From NCBI RefSeq assembly GCF_002980595.1, contig NZ_PVLQ01000027.1:1-64000 (forward strand): DNA of 64,000 nt, given 5' to 3'. Origin of the DNA: Malikia granosa (lineage in GTDB: Bacteria; Pseudomonadota; Gammaproteobacteria; Burkholderiales; Burkholderiaceae_C). The notes below the pieces were generated by a model. That model was given only the letters and a program-made list of their open reading frames with translations. It was not told the DNA's origin and made no database searches. The translations under genes were made by a program, and so were the position numbers. This document shows, piece after piece, positions 33,983-42,761 of this stretch (positions are counted from its first letter, which is position 1; each line of letters begins with the position of its first letter).

Positions 33983-35248
33983 ATGACAGTGAAACGTTTG
34001 GACGATTTCCGCTTGCGCCTGGGTGGCGACGAGCTGGTGCCGATCATGATCGGCGGCATGGGCGTGGACATTTCCTCCTCCGACCTCGCGCTCGAAGCCG
34101 CGCGTCTGGGTGGCGTGGGCCATATCTCGGATGCGATGATCAAGACGGTGACCGACCGCCGCTACAAGACCAAGTACGTGAAGGCCAAACAGGCGCAGTA
34201 CAAGTACAACGTCGACAATGTCGACAAGTCGGACGTCAAGTTCGACCTCGGCCACCTGGCCGAAGCGACCAAGCTGCATGTCGAGCACAGCATGAGCCGC
34301 AAGCAGGGCAGCGGCCAGATCTTCATCAACTGCATGGAGAAGCTGACCATGAACGCGCCCAAGGAGACCCTCAAGGTCCGCCTGTCGGCCGCGCTCGACG
34401 CCGGCATCGACGGCATCACGCTGGCCGCCGGCCTGCACCTGGGCAGCTTCGCGCTGATCGAGGATCATCCGCGCTTCCGCCATGCCAAGCTCGGCATCAT
34501 CGTCTCCTCGCTGCGTGCGCTGCAGCTCTTCCTCAAGAAGAGCGCGCGCCTGAACCGCCTGCCCGACTACGTCGTGGTCGAGGGCCCGCTGGCCGGCGGC
34601 CACCTGGGCTTCGGCATGGACTGGGCCAAGTACGACCTCGCGACCATCGTCGCCGAGATCGCCGCCTGGCTCAAGGCCGAGCAGCTCGACATCCCGCTGA
34701 TCCCGGCCGGCGGCATCTTCACCGGCAGCGACGCGGTGCGCTTCATGGAAATGGGCGCCTCCGCCGTCCAGGTCGCGACCCGCTTCACCGTGACCAAGGA
34801 ATGCGGCCTGCCCGACGATGTCAAGCAGGAATACTTCAAGGCCGACGAGGACGACATCGAGGTCAACGAGATCTCGCCGACCGGCTACCCGATGCGCATG
34901 ATCAAGTCCAGCCCGGGCATCGGCGATGGCATCCGCCCGAATTGCGAGGCCTATGGCTACCTGCTCGACGCCAACGGCAAGTGCGCCTATATCGACGCCT
35001 ACAACCGCGAGCTGCTGGCGCATCCGGGCGAGCGCAAGATCCAGGTCTGGGACAAGACCTGCCTGTGCACCCATATGCGCAACTTCGCGATCTGGACCTG
35101 CGGCCAGCTGACCTGGCGCCTGAAGGACACCACGTTGCGCCATGACGACGGCAGCTTCCAGCTGCTGAGCGCCCAGCATGTGTTCGAGGACTACCAGTTC
35201 AGCGTCGACGACAAGGTGAACCTGCCGGTCGCCGAAGCCCTGGCCTGA
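33983..35248 (+). CDS. Nitronate monooxygenase/2-nitropropane dioxygenase-like flavoprotein
   Basis: A 421-residue TIM-barrel FMN protein of the nitronate monooxygenase family, which oxidises alkyl nitronates. Seen: the N-terminal PIMIGGMGVDISSSDLALEA, EGPLAGGHLGFG near 196, and the phosphate-binding IPAGGIFTGSDAVRFMEMGA near 237. After the barrel, from about residue 290, there is a Cys-containing extension (TCLCTHMRNFAIWTCGQLTW) of roughly 120 residues that is absent from short class I enzymes. Its substrate is unknown, and its role beside nitrate genes may be detoxification of nitro compounds. It is divergent from nirB; the Shine-Dalgarno is weak. Confidence 0.8.
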   Translation: MTVKRLDDFRLRLGGDELVPIMIGGMGVDISSSDLALEAARLGGVGHISDAMIKTVTDRRYKTKYVKAKQAQYKYNVDNVDKSDVKFDLGHLAEATKLHVEHSMSRKQGSGQIFINCMEKLTMNAPKETLKVRLSAALDAGIDGITLAAGLHLGSFALIEDHPRFRHAKLGIIVSSLRALQLFLKKSARLNRLPDYVVVEGPLAGGHLGFGMDWAKYDLATIVAEIAAWLKAEQLDIPLIPAGGIFTGSDAVRFMEMGASAVQVATRFTVTKECGLPDDVKQEYFKADEDDIEVNEISPTGYPMRMIKSSPGIGDGIRPNCEAYGYLLDANGKCAYIDAYNRELLAHPGERKIQVWDKTCLCTHMRNFAIWTCGQLTWRLKDTTLRHDDGSFQLLSAQHVFEDYQFSVDDKVNLPVAEALA

Positions 35249-35285
35249 TTCAGCCCTGGAGTCTGGCGGTCCCGTGACCGCTGGC

Positions 35286-35332
35286 GCATGAAAAAACCCG
35301 CCACTGCAGCCGCAGGGCTGGTTTTTTCATGC
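35286..35332. terminator. Bidirectional terminator between the nitronate monooxygenase and the binding-protein gene
   Basis: GCATGAAAAAACC and GGTTTTTTCATGC are perfect inverted arms around a GC-rich centre. Both strands give a stem with a T-run, so it serves the two convergent genes. Confidence 0.88.
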
Positions 35333-35343
35333 CGGGCCCGGCT

Positions 35344-36036
35344 TCAGGCCGGGTCCATGCCGTTGCGGCGCTTGGCCTCGGCCGTGGCCGGCGAGGCCAG
35401 GAAGCCGAGCAGCTCGCGCACCGCTTCGGGCCGGGTCGAGGTCGCGGCGATGCCGGCCGAGAAGGTGGTGGTGATCTGGACCTCTGGCGGCAGCGGGCCG
35501 AGCAGGGTGATGCCCTCGAGATTCATGAGTTCGCTGAGCTGCTGGAAGCCGAGCTCGACCGCGCCCTGGGCCACCAGCGCGCCGACCGGCACGCCGGGCG
35601 GCGCGGTCACGATGCGGTCGGCGATCTGCTCGGCAATGCCCCAGCGCTCGAACAGCTTGGCCAGCTGCACGCCGCTCGGGCCGGTCGAGTAGCCCAGGGT
35701 GCGCGCTGCCAGCACGGCGGCCTTCAGCGCGGCTTCATTCGAGATATCGGGTCGGGCGGCGCCGGCGCGCACCGCGACCGCCACGCCCGAATGCACCAGG
35801 TCGACCCGGCTGCCGGCCAGCACATGGCCCTCGGCGATCAGCTTGTCGATCGCGTTCGAGGCCAGCGCCACGACGTCGAAGGCTTCGCCGGCCTGCACCC
35901 GCTTGGCCGCGTCGACGCCACCGACCGATTCCACGCTGACCGCGCTGCCGGGACTGGCCTGGGCATGGAGGGCGACGAGGTCGGCGAGCAGGGCTTTGGT
36001 CGCCATGGAGGAGATGACGCGCAGGGCAGAAGTCAT
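35344..36036 (-). CDS. Substrate-binding protein, ModA-like, apparently without signal peptide
   Basis: A 230-residue type 2 periplasmic-binding-protein fold related to molybdate-binding ModA: LRVISSMATKALLADLVALH at the start, DVVALASNAIDKLIAEGHVL near 70, and the C-terminal TSTRPEAVRELLGFLASPAT. No signal peptide, Tat motif or lipobox is seen at the start used (36036), nor at an in-frame ATG 18 codons upstream. It may be cytoplasmic, or the true start may be missed. No permease or ATPase gene is adjacent. The ligand is unknown; molybdate or another oxyanion is only a guess. Confidence 0.75.
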   Translation of the reverse strand: MTSALRVISSMATKALLADLVALHAQASPGSAVSVESVGGVDAAKRVQAGEAFDVVALASNAIDKLIAEGHVLAGSRVDLVHSGVAVAVRAGAARPDISNEAALKAAVLAARTLGYSTGPSGVQLAKLFERWGIAEQIADRIVTAPPGVPVGALVAQGAVELGFQQLSELMNLEGITLLGPLPPEVQITTTFSAGIAATSTRPEAVRELLGFLASPATAEAKRRNGMDPA

Positions 36037-36053
36037 GGGTGAGCTATCGGTAG

Positions 36054-36081
36054 GAAAAACAGCCCCGCCAGCGGGCGGGGC
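36054..36081 (-). terminator. Intrinsic terminator after the RND efflux operon
   Basis: Minus-strand stem GCCCCGCC / GGCGGGGC with a short loop (plus 36062-36081), followed by TGTTTTTCC. It begins 28 bases after the outer-membrane factor stop and separates that operon from the binding-protein gene. Confidence 0.9.
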
Positions 36082-36108
36082 CAGTGACAAAGTGCCTATG
36101 CTAGCGGA

Positions 36109-37512
36109 TCAGGCGCCGCCGCCCAGCGCCTTGTAGAGCGCGATCTGGTTCTGCCACCAGGCCAGTCTTGTCTGCGTCAGCGCCTGCTGGCTGGCGAACA
36201 GCGAGCGCTGCGCATCGAGCCAGTCGAGCTGGCTGGCCGCGCCATGCTGATAGCGCAGCTCGGTCAGCTCGAGCCGGCGCTGGTCGGCGGCGGTCTGCGC
36301 CTGCTGGGCCTGCAGCTGGCGCGCCAGCGTCTCGCGTCCGGCCAGGGCATCGGCCACCTCGCGGAAGGCGGACTGGATCGCCTTCTCGTACTGGGCCAGC
36401 GCGGCCTCGCGCCCGGCGCGCGCCGCATCGAGCCCGGCCTGGTTGCGCCCGGCGTCGAAGATCGGCAGCAGCAGCTGCGGCGCCAGCGTGAAGCCCCAGC
36501 TGCCATCCTTGAACAGGCCGGACAGCTCGCTGCTGGCCGATCCGATGCCGGTCGTCAGCGTGATGCGCGGGAAGAAGGCCGCGCGCGCCGCGCCGATGTT
36601 GGCATTGGCCGCGATCAGCTGCTGTTCGGCCTGCACGATGTCGGGCCGGCGCGTCAGCAACTGCGACGGCAGGCCGGCAGCCAGGGTCGGCAGCTGCAGC
36701 CCGCTCAGCTGCTGCGGCGCCAGCTCGGCGCGCAGGCCGGGGTCCAGCGGCTGGCCCAGCAGCAGCGCCAGCGCGTTCTCGTCCTGCGCGCGCTGGCGCT
36801 CGAACTGCGCCAGCGCGACGCGCGCGTTTTCCACCAGCGACTCGGCCTGGCTCAGCTCGAGCGCCGAAGTCGTGCCATGCTCGAAGCGCAGCCGGATCAG
36901 GCCCAGCGAGGCCTCGCGCGTGGCCAGGGTCTGCCGTGCCAGCTCGAGCTGGGCCTGGTCGGCCAGCAGCGCGAGCCAGCTCTGCGCCACGCCTGCGACC
37001 AGGCTGATGCGCAGGTTCTGGCGACCGGCCTCGCTGGCCAGGTACTGGGCCAGCGCCTGCTCCTTCAGGCTGGCGACGCGGCCGAAGAAGTCGAGCTCGT
37101 AGGCCGTGACCAGCAGGCCGCCGCTGTAGTTGCTCGTGATGCCGCCCGAGTTGTTGGGCGTGCGCGAGCCGTTGATCCCCAGGCCGACGCCGGGCCATTG
37201 CTCGGCGCGCCGCAGGCCGAGCTGGGCGCGTGCCTGCTCGAGGTTGAATGCGGCCACGCGCAGGTCGCGGTTCTGCGCCAGCGCGGTGTCGATCAGCTGG
37301 CGCAGCGTCGCATCGCCGAAGAAGCCTTGCCAGTCGGGCAAGGCATCGGCCGCCGTGGCGGCGGCTGCCGCTTGATCGGCTGCGCCGGCGCTGGCCGGCC
37401 ATTGCGCCGGCACCGGCGCGGCCGGCCGCTCGTAGGCCGGCATCAGGCTGCAGCCGCTCAGGAACAAGGCCGCCGCCAGCGGGCCGAGCAGGGTGGATGA
37501 AGTCTTATTCAT
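36109..37512 (-). CDS. Outer membrane efflux lipoprotein (OprM/NodT family)
   Basis: A TolC-like trimeric channel that completes the tripartite RND pump. The 467-residue product has a lipoprotein signal with LFLSGC (Cys21), then paired coiled-coil repeats (FNLEQARAQLGLRRAEQWPG near 90, and a second repeat near 290). The start at 37512 overlaps the pump gene's stop by 8 bases, so the genes are coupled; an ATG nine codons upstream is a less likely alternative. A terminator follows. Confidence 0.93.
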   Translation of the reverse strand: MNKTSSTLLGPLAAALFLSGCSLMPAYERPAAPVPAQWPASAGAADQAAAAATAADALPDWQGFFGDATLRQLIDTALAQNRDLRVAAFNLEQARAQLGLRRAEQWPGVGLGINGSRTPNNSGGITSNYSGGLLVTAYELDFFGRVASLKEQALAQYLASEAGRQNLRISLVAGVAQSWLALLADQAQLELARQTLATREASLGLIRLRFEHGTTSALELSQAESLVENARVALAQFERQRAQDENALALLLGQPLDPGLRAELAPQQLSGLQLPTLAAGLPSQLLTRRPDIVQAEQQLIAANANIGAARAAFFPRITLTTGIGSASSELSGLFKDGSWGFTLAPQLLLPIFDAGRNQAGLDAARAGREAALAQYEKAIQSAFREVADALAGRETLARQLQAQQAQTAADQRRLELTELRYQHGAASQLDWLDAQRSLFASQQALTQTRLAWWQNQIALYKALGGGA

Positions 37513-40500
37513 GGCTATGGATTCCGGCTTGCTGGCCATGGGCCCGGTCGAATTGGTGCTGGCGCTCGCTGCCCTTGAACAGGCTGCGCACGACCACGAA
37601 GAACACCGGCACGAAGACCACCGCCAGCAGCGTGCCCGTGACCATGCCGCCGATCACGCCGGTGCCGATCGCGCGCTGGCTGGCCGAGCCGGCGCCGCTC
37701 GAGAGCGCCAGCGGCAGCACGCCGAGCATGAAGGCCAGCGAGGTCATGATGATGGGACGGAAGCGCAGGTGGGCGGCTTCCAGCGCGGCCTCGATCACGC
37801 TCTTGCCCTGGGCCTGCAGGTCCTTGGCGAACTCGATGATCAGGATCGCGTTCTTGGCCGACAGGCCGATGATCGTGATCAGGCCGACCTGGAAGTAGAC
37901 ATCGTTGGCATAGCCGCGCAGCAGCGTCGCGAGCAGCACGCCGAGCACGCCGAGCGGTACCACCAGGATCACCGCCAGCGGGATCGACCAGCTTTCGTAC
38001 AGCGCGGCCAGGCACAGGAAGACTGCCAGGATCGCGAAGCCGTAGACGATGATGGCCTGCGCGCCGGCGAGCTTTTCCTCGCGCGACTGGCCGGTCCACT
38101 CGAAGCCCAGGCCAGGTGGCAGCTGGGCCGCGAGCTGTTCCATCTCGGCCATTGCCGCGCCGGTGCTGTAGCCGGGCGCGGCGCTGCCGCTGATGCGCAT
38201 CGCCGGATAGCCGTTGTAGCGCACCGTCTGCATCGCGCCGGTGATCCAGCGCGTGCTGGCAAAGGCCGACAGCGGCACGGCCTGGCCGCTGCTGTTGATC
38301 ACATGCAGCTTGAGCAGGTCGTCGGGCTGCATGCGGGCCGGCGCATCGGCCTGCACCACCACCCGCTGCAGCCGGCCGGCGTTCGGGAAGTCGTTGATGT
38401 AGCTCGAGCCCAGCGCGGTCGAGATCGTCGCGTTGATCGCATCGAAGCCGACGCCGAGCGCCTGCGCCTTGTCGCGGTCGATGTCGAGCTGCAGCTGCGG
38501 CGCGTCCTCCAGGCCGTCGGGACGGACCTGGGTCAGCACCTTGCTCTGGCTCGCCATGCCGAGCAGCTGGTTGCGCGCGCCCAGCAGCACCTCGCGGCCC
38601 AGGCCGGCGCGGTCCTGCAGCCGGAACGAGAAGCCCGAGGCCGAGCCCAGTTCGGGAATCGGCGGCGGGCTCAGCGGGAAGATGAAGGCGTCGCGGATGC
38701 CCGAGAGCGCACCGAAGGCGCGGCCGGCCAGGTCCTGCGCCGAGCTGCCCGGCGCATGGCGCTCGGACCAGTCCTTCAGCGTCACGAAGGCGAGCGCGGC
38801 GTTCTGGCCCTGGCCCGAGAACGAGAAGCCCAGCACGCCGACCATGCTCTGGACCTCGGGCTGCTTGAGCATGAAGCCCTCGACCTGCTCCATGACGGCG
38901 CTGGTGCGCTCGCGGGTGGCGCCCGGCGGCAGCTGCACGTTGACCAGCAGCGTGCCCTGGTCCTCGTTGGGCAGGAAGGAGGTCGGCAGCCGCAGGTAGA
39001 CCAGCGCCGCCACGCCGACGATGACGCCGTAGATCAGCAGCGAGCGGCCGGCGCGCGGCAGCAGCCGGCCGACCCAGCCCTCGTAGCGCTTGGCGCTGCG
39101 CGAGAAGCCGCGGTTGAACCAGCCGAAGAAGCCGGTCTTCTCGTGGTGATGGCCGGCCTCGACCGGCTTCAGCAGGGTGGCGCACAGCGCTGGCGTCAGC
39201 GACAGCGCGAAGAAGGCCGAGAACGCGATCGACACCCCCATCACGGTGGCGAACTGGCGGTAGATGTTGCCGACCGAGCCGCTGAAGAAAGCCAGCGGCA
39301 CGAAGACCGAGATCAGCACCACGGTGATGCCGACGATGGCGCCCGAGATCTGGCGCATCGCCTTGCGCGTCGCCTGCTGCGGCGACAGGCCTTCCTCGCT
39401 CATGATGCGCTCGACGTTCTCGACCACCACGATCGCGTCGTCGACCACGATGCCGATCACCAGCACCATGCCGAACATGGTCAGCACGTTGATCGAGAAG
39501 CCCAGCGCCAGCAGCGCGGCGAAGGTGCCCAGCAGCGCCACCGGCACCACGATGGTCGGGATCAGCGTGTAGCGCCAGTTCTGCAGGAACAGGAACATCA
39601 CCAGGAACACCAGCGCCACCGCTTCCAGCAAGGTCTTGGCCACCTGCTCGATCGAGATCTTGATGAAGCGCGAGCTGTCGTAAGGGATCTTCCACTCCAT
39701 GCCGGCGGGGAAGAACTTCTCGAGCTCGTGCATCTTGGCGCGCACGGCCTCGGCGGTGGCCAGCGCGTTGCCGCTCGGCGACAGCTGCACGCCGATGCCG
39801 GTCGAGGGCTTGCCGTTCAGTCGCGCCGAGGTCGCGTAGGCCTGGCCGCCGAGCTCGATGCGCGCGACATCCTTCAGTCGCACCGCCGAGCCGTCGGGGT
39901 TGGCGCGCAACAGGATGCGGCCGAACTGCTCGACGCTGGAGAGCTGGCCGTTGACCACCACGGTGGCCGCGATGCCCTGGCCCGCGACATTGGGCAGGCT
40001 GCCGATCTCGCCAGCCGAGACCTGGGCGTTCTGGGCCCGGATCGCCGCGTTGACATCGGCCGCGCTGAGCTTGTAGCCCAGCAGCTTGGCCGGGTCGATC
40101 CAGATCCGCATTGCGCGCTCGGTGCCGAACAGCTGGGCCTGGCCGACGCCGGGCAGGCGCTGCAGTTCGGGCACCACGTTGCGCGAGGCGTAGTCGCCCA
40201 GCGCGACCGGGTCCCAGGCTGGGTCATCCGAGGACAGGATCGCGAACAGCAGGAAGTTGTTGCGCGACTTGTCGACCCGCACGCCCTGCTGCGTGACCGC
40301 TGCCGGCAGGCGCGGCGTGGCGCGCGCCAGCCGGTTCTGCACGTCGACCTGGGCCAGATCCGGGTTGGTGCCGGGCTGGAAGCTCAGCGTGATGTTGCCC
40401 GAGCCGTCGGCCTGCGCCACCGACTCCATGTAGATCAGGCCGGGCGAGCCGTTCATCTCGCGCTCGATCACCGACAGCACGCTGTCCTCCAGCGTCTGCG

Positions 40501-40660
40501 CCGAGGCGCCCGGATAGGCGGTCGAGACCACGATCGATGGCGGCGCCACCGGCGGATACTGCGCGATCGGCAGCTGGGTGATGGCCACCGAGCCCAGCAC
40601 CATCACGAACAGCGCGATCACCCAGGCAAAGATGGGCCGCTCGATAAAGAATTTCGCCAT
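37505..40660 (-). CDS. RND (HAE1 family) multidrug efflux pump, inner membrane transporter
   Basis: A 1051-residue AcrB/MexB-type proton-driven exporter. It starts MAKFFIERPIFAWVIALFVM, the canonical N-terminus. The proton-relay pair Asp-Asp is in VIGIVVDDAIVVVEN near 405, and the relay Lys in GLSAKNAILIIEFA near 940. Twelve membrane segments and the two large periplasmic loops are present, with no sign of truncation. It is the middle gene of adaptor-pump-channel, 12 bases after the adaptor. Substrates cannot be told from sequence; relatives export antibiotics, dyes and solvents. Confidence 0.95.
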   Translation of the reverse strand: MAKFFIERPIFAWVIALFVMVLGSVAITQLPIAQYPPVAPPSIVVSTAYPGASAQTLEDSVLSVIEREMNGSPGLIYMESVAQADGSGNITLSFQPGTNPDLAQVDVQNRLARATPRLPAAVTQQGVRVDKSRNNFLLFAILSSDDPAWDPVALGDYASRNVVPELQRLPGVGQAQLFGTERAMRIWIDPAKLLGYKLSAADVNAAIRAQNAQVSAGEIGSLPNVAGQGIAATVVVNGQLSSVEQFGRILLRANPDGSAVRLKDVARIELGGQAYATSARLNGKPSTGIGVQLSPSGNALATAEAVRAKMHELEKFFPAGMEWKIPYDSSRFIKISIEQVAKTLLEAVALVFLVMFLFLQNWRYTLIPTIVVPVALLGTFAALLALGFSINVLTMFGMVLVIGIVVDDAIVVVENVERIMSEEGLSPQQATRKAMRQISGAIVGITVVLISVFVPLAFFSGSVGNIYRQFATVMGVSIAFSAFFALSLTPALCATLLKPVEAGHHHEKTGFFGWFNRGFSRSAKRYEGWVGRLLPRAGRSLLIYGVIVGVAALVYLRLPTSFLPNEDQGTLLVNVQLPPGATRERTSAVMEQVEGFMLKQPEVQSMVGVLGFSFSGQGQNAALAFVTLKDWSERHAPGSSAQDLAGRAFGALSGIRDAFIFPLSPPPIPELGSASGFSFRLQDRAGLGREVLLGARNQLLGMASQSKVLTQVRPDGLEDAPQLQLDIDRDKAQALGVGFDAINATISTALGSSYINDFPNAGRLQRVVVQADAPARMQPDDLLKLHVINSSGQAVPLSAFASTRWITGAMQTVRYNGYPAMRISGSAAPGYSTGAAMAEMEQLAAQLPPGLGFEWTGQSREEKLAGAQAIIVYGFAILAVFLCLAALYESWSIPLAVILVVPLGVLGVLLATLLRGYANDVYFQVGLITIIGLSAKNAILIIEFAKDLQAQGKSVIEAALEAAHLRFRPIIMTSLAFMLGVLPLALSSGAGSASQRAIGTGVIGGMVTGTLLAVVFVPVFFVVVRSLFKGSERQHQFDRAHGQQAGIHSHE

Positions 40661-40672
40661 GTCTGTGACTCC

Positions 40673-41959
40673 TCAGCGTGCCGCGCCAGCGCCGGCCTTG
40701 GCGGGCTCGGCCGGTGCCTTGGCCGCATTGCCCGCGGCCTCGGCCGGCGCTGCGGCCTTGCCGTCCGGCTGGCCCGGGGTGCCGGCCTTCTCCTGCCACG
40801 GTACCGGCTTGACCACCTTGGCGCCGCGCAGCTTCTGGAAGCCGTCGACCATCACCTGCTCGCCGGCCTTGAGCCCGTCGAGCACGATCCAGCGGCCGCC
40901 CTGCTGGGCGCCGATCTTGACCGGGCGCGGGCTGAAGCTGCCGTCCTCGGCCACCACCATCACGCTGTCGCCCTGGGCCGTGCGCGTGACCGCCTGCTGC
41001 GGCAGGGTGATCGCCTGGCTGGCCTTGGCCTGCTCCAGTCGCACCCGCACATAGAGGCCCGGCAGCAGCTGGCCGCCCGGGTTCGGCACCTCGGCACGCA
41101 GCGTGACCTGGCCGCTGCTGCCGTCGACCGTCAGGTCGGAAAACAGCAGCTTGCCGCTGCGCCCATGCTCGCTGCCGTCGGGCAGCAGCAGGCGCACGCT
41201 GGCGCCGTCCTGTCCGGCGCGCTTGAGCTGGCCGCTCTCGAGCGCGCGCCGCAGCTGCAGCGTCTCGTCGGCCGACTGGGTGAAGTTGACATAGACCGGA
41301 TCGATCTGCTGCACCACCGCCAGCGGCGTGGCCTCGCCCTGGCCGACCAGGGCGCCCTCGGTCACCAGCGCGCGGCCGATGCGGCCCGCGATCGGCGCCG
41401 TGACTCTTGTATGGCCGAGGTTGATGCGTGCGGTCTGCAGCGCCGCCTTGGCCACGGCCACGTCGGCCTGGGCCTGCTTCTGCGCTGCCTGCGCGTTGAC
41501 GAATTCCTGCTGGCTGATCGCCTTCGCTTCGGCCAGCGGCCGGTAGCGCTCGGCCAGCGCGCTGGCCTGGGTCAGGTTGGCCTCGGCCTTGGCCAGGCTG
41601 GCCTGGGCGCTGTCGAAGGCGGCCTGGTAGGGGCTGGCGTCGATCTCGAACAGCGGCTGGCCGGCCTTGACATCGCTGCCTTCGCGGAACAGGCGCTGCT
41701 GCAGGATGCCAGCGGCGCGCGCGCGTACCTGGGCCACGCGCGAGGCCTCGAGCCGGCCCGGCAGTTCGGTGACCAGTCCGACCTCGCCCGGCGTCACGCT
41801 CAGCACGCCGACTTCGGGTGGTGGCATGCCGCCGCCAGGCGCTGCCGGGGCAGCGGCCTTGTCGCCGCAGGCGGCGAGCAGGGCGGCCAGGCCCAGGGCA
41901 CTGAGGGTGGCGCGCCATTGCGCGCGGCGACTTGGGGAGGCAGGGTGGATCACTGGCAT
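40673..41959 (-). CDS. RND efflux periplasmic adaptor (AcrA/MexA family lipoprotein)
   Basis: The membrane-fusion protein links pump and outer membrane channel. The 428-residue product has a lipoprotein signal with LAAC (Cys31), a lipoyl half-motif ARAAGILQQRLFREGSDVKAGQ near 78, a helical hairpin (SAQASLAKAEANLTQASALA), and the second half with TRVTAPIAGRIGRALVTEG. The last ~55 residues are Ala/Pro/Lys-rich and not part of the fold. The start at 41959 gives a proper signal peptide. It is the first gene of the operon and is divergent from the tetR gene. Confidence 0.94.
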   Translation of the reverse strand: MPVIHPASPSRRAQWRATLSALGLAALLAACGDKAAAPAAPGGGMPPPEVGVLSVTPGEVGLVTELPGRLEASRVAQVRARAAGILQQRLFREGSDVKAGQPLFEIDASPYQAAFDSAQASLAKAEANLTQASALAERYRPLAEAKAISQQEFVNAQAAQKQAQADVAVAKAALQTARINLGHTRVTAPIAGRIGRALVTEGALVGQGEATPLAVVQQIDPVYVNFTQSADETLQLRRALESGQLKRAGQDGASVRLLLPDGSEHGRSGKLLFSDLTVDGSSGQVTLRAEVPNPGGQLLPGLYVRVRLEQAKASQAITLPQQAVTRTAQGDSVMVVAEDGSFSPRPVKIGAQQGGRWIVLDGLKAGEQVMVDGFQKLRGAKVVKPVPWQEKAGTPGQPDGKAAAPAEAAGNAAKAPAEPAKAGAGAAR

Positions 41960-42022
41960 GTCGGGGTCCGGAAGAGGCGTGGTAGAGCGCACCGGCCAGG
42001 CGGCCAGCACAATGCGAGCCAG

Positions 42023-42046
42023 TATACATACAATTGTGAATGTATA
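42023..42046. promoter_or_regulatory. AcrR/TtgR-type palindromic operator between the efflux operon and its regulator
   Basis: A 24-base imperfect palindrome centred on CAATTG, with arms TATACATA and GAATGTATA. It closely resembles the E. coli acrAB operator, sharing TACATACA and TTGTGAATGTAT. It stands in an otherwise GC-rich stretch, 63 bases before the adaptor start on one side and 46 before the tetR start on the other, so one site can control both. Confidence 0.88.
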
Positions 42047-42092
42047 AGGGCAGATGGCTGCTCTGGAATCCGTTGGAAAGTGAACTCTCGAC

Positions 42093-42725
42093 ATGGCCCG
42101 TCGCACCAAAGCCGATGCCCTCGCGACCCGTCACCAGCTGCTCGACGCGGCCGAGTGCCTGTTTGCCGAAAAGGGGGTGTCGCGTACCTCGCTCAATGAC
42201 ATCGCGCTGGCCGCTGGTGCCAGCCGGGGCGCGATCTACTGGCATTTCAAGAACAAGGCCGACCTGTTCAATGCCATGATGGAGCGCACCACCTTGCCGA
42301 TGGAGCAGGCGCTGCAGCAGGTCGGGCATGAGCCCGGACAGGACCCACTGGTCGAACTGCGGCGCTCGATCGCCGACGCCATGCACCGCATCGCGCATGA
42401 CGAGCGCACCCGTCGCGTGTTCGAGGTCGCCACGCTCAAGGTCGAATATGTCGACGAGCTGATGGCGGTGCGCGCGCGCCACCGGCGCGTGCAGGCCGAC
42501 AACGTGGGCCAGATGGAGCGCAGCCTGCAAGCTGCCCTGGCCCAGCGCGCGCTGTCCTTGCCCCTGCCGGTGGCCCTGCTGGCGCAGGGGCTCTATGCCC
42601 TGCTGGTCGGGCTGATCCATACCTGGCTGCTGGCGCCCGAGACCTTCGAGCTCGAGGCCACGGCCGAGGCCTCGGTCCAGGCCTACCTGGCGGGTTGGGG
42701 CCTGCTGCCGGCGCAGGCCGGCTGA
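42093..42725 (+). CDS. TetR-family repressor of the RND efflux operon (AcrR-like)
   Basis: A 210-residue regulator. The N-terminal helix-turn-helix spans about 12-55 (ATRHQLLDAAECLFAEKGVS, then AGASRGAIYWHFKNKADLF), very close to AcrR/TtgR/SmeT. The C-terminal ligand-binding domain matches the TetR_C AcrR type, ending with LYALLVGLIHTWLLAPETFE. Together with the palindrome upstream, this predicts that the protein represses itself and the divergent pump and lets go when a pump substrate binds. Confidence 0.93.
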   Translation: MARRTKADALATRHQLLDAAECLFAEKGVSRTSLNDIALAAGASRGAIYWHFKNKADLFNAMMERTTLPMEQALQQVGHEPGQDPLVELRRSIADAMHRIAHDERTRRVFEVATLKVEYVDELMAVRARHRRVQADNVGQMERSLQAALAQRALSLPLPVALLAQGLYALLVGLIHTWLLAPETFELEATAEASVQAYLAGWGLLPAQAG

Positions 42726-42761
42726 GCCCGCCCAGCCTTCAGTCCTCAGCCCGCTTGGTCT

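Noticed and set aside
37493..42199. A 1568-codon open frame on the plus strand opposite the RND efflux operon.
   Set aside because: Its product is Arg/Gln/Ala/His-rich with no family resemblance, and the minus strand carries three well-conserved genes over the same bases. It is an artefact of high GC codon use.
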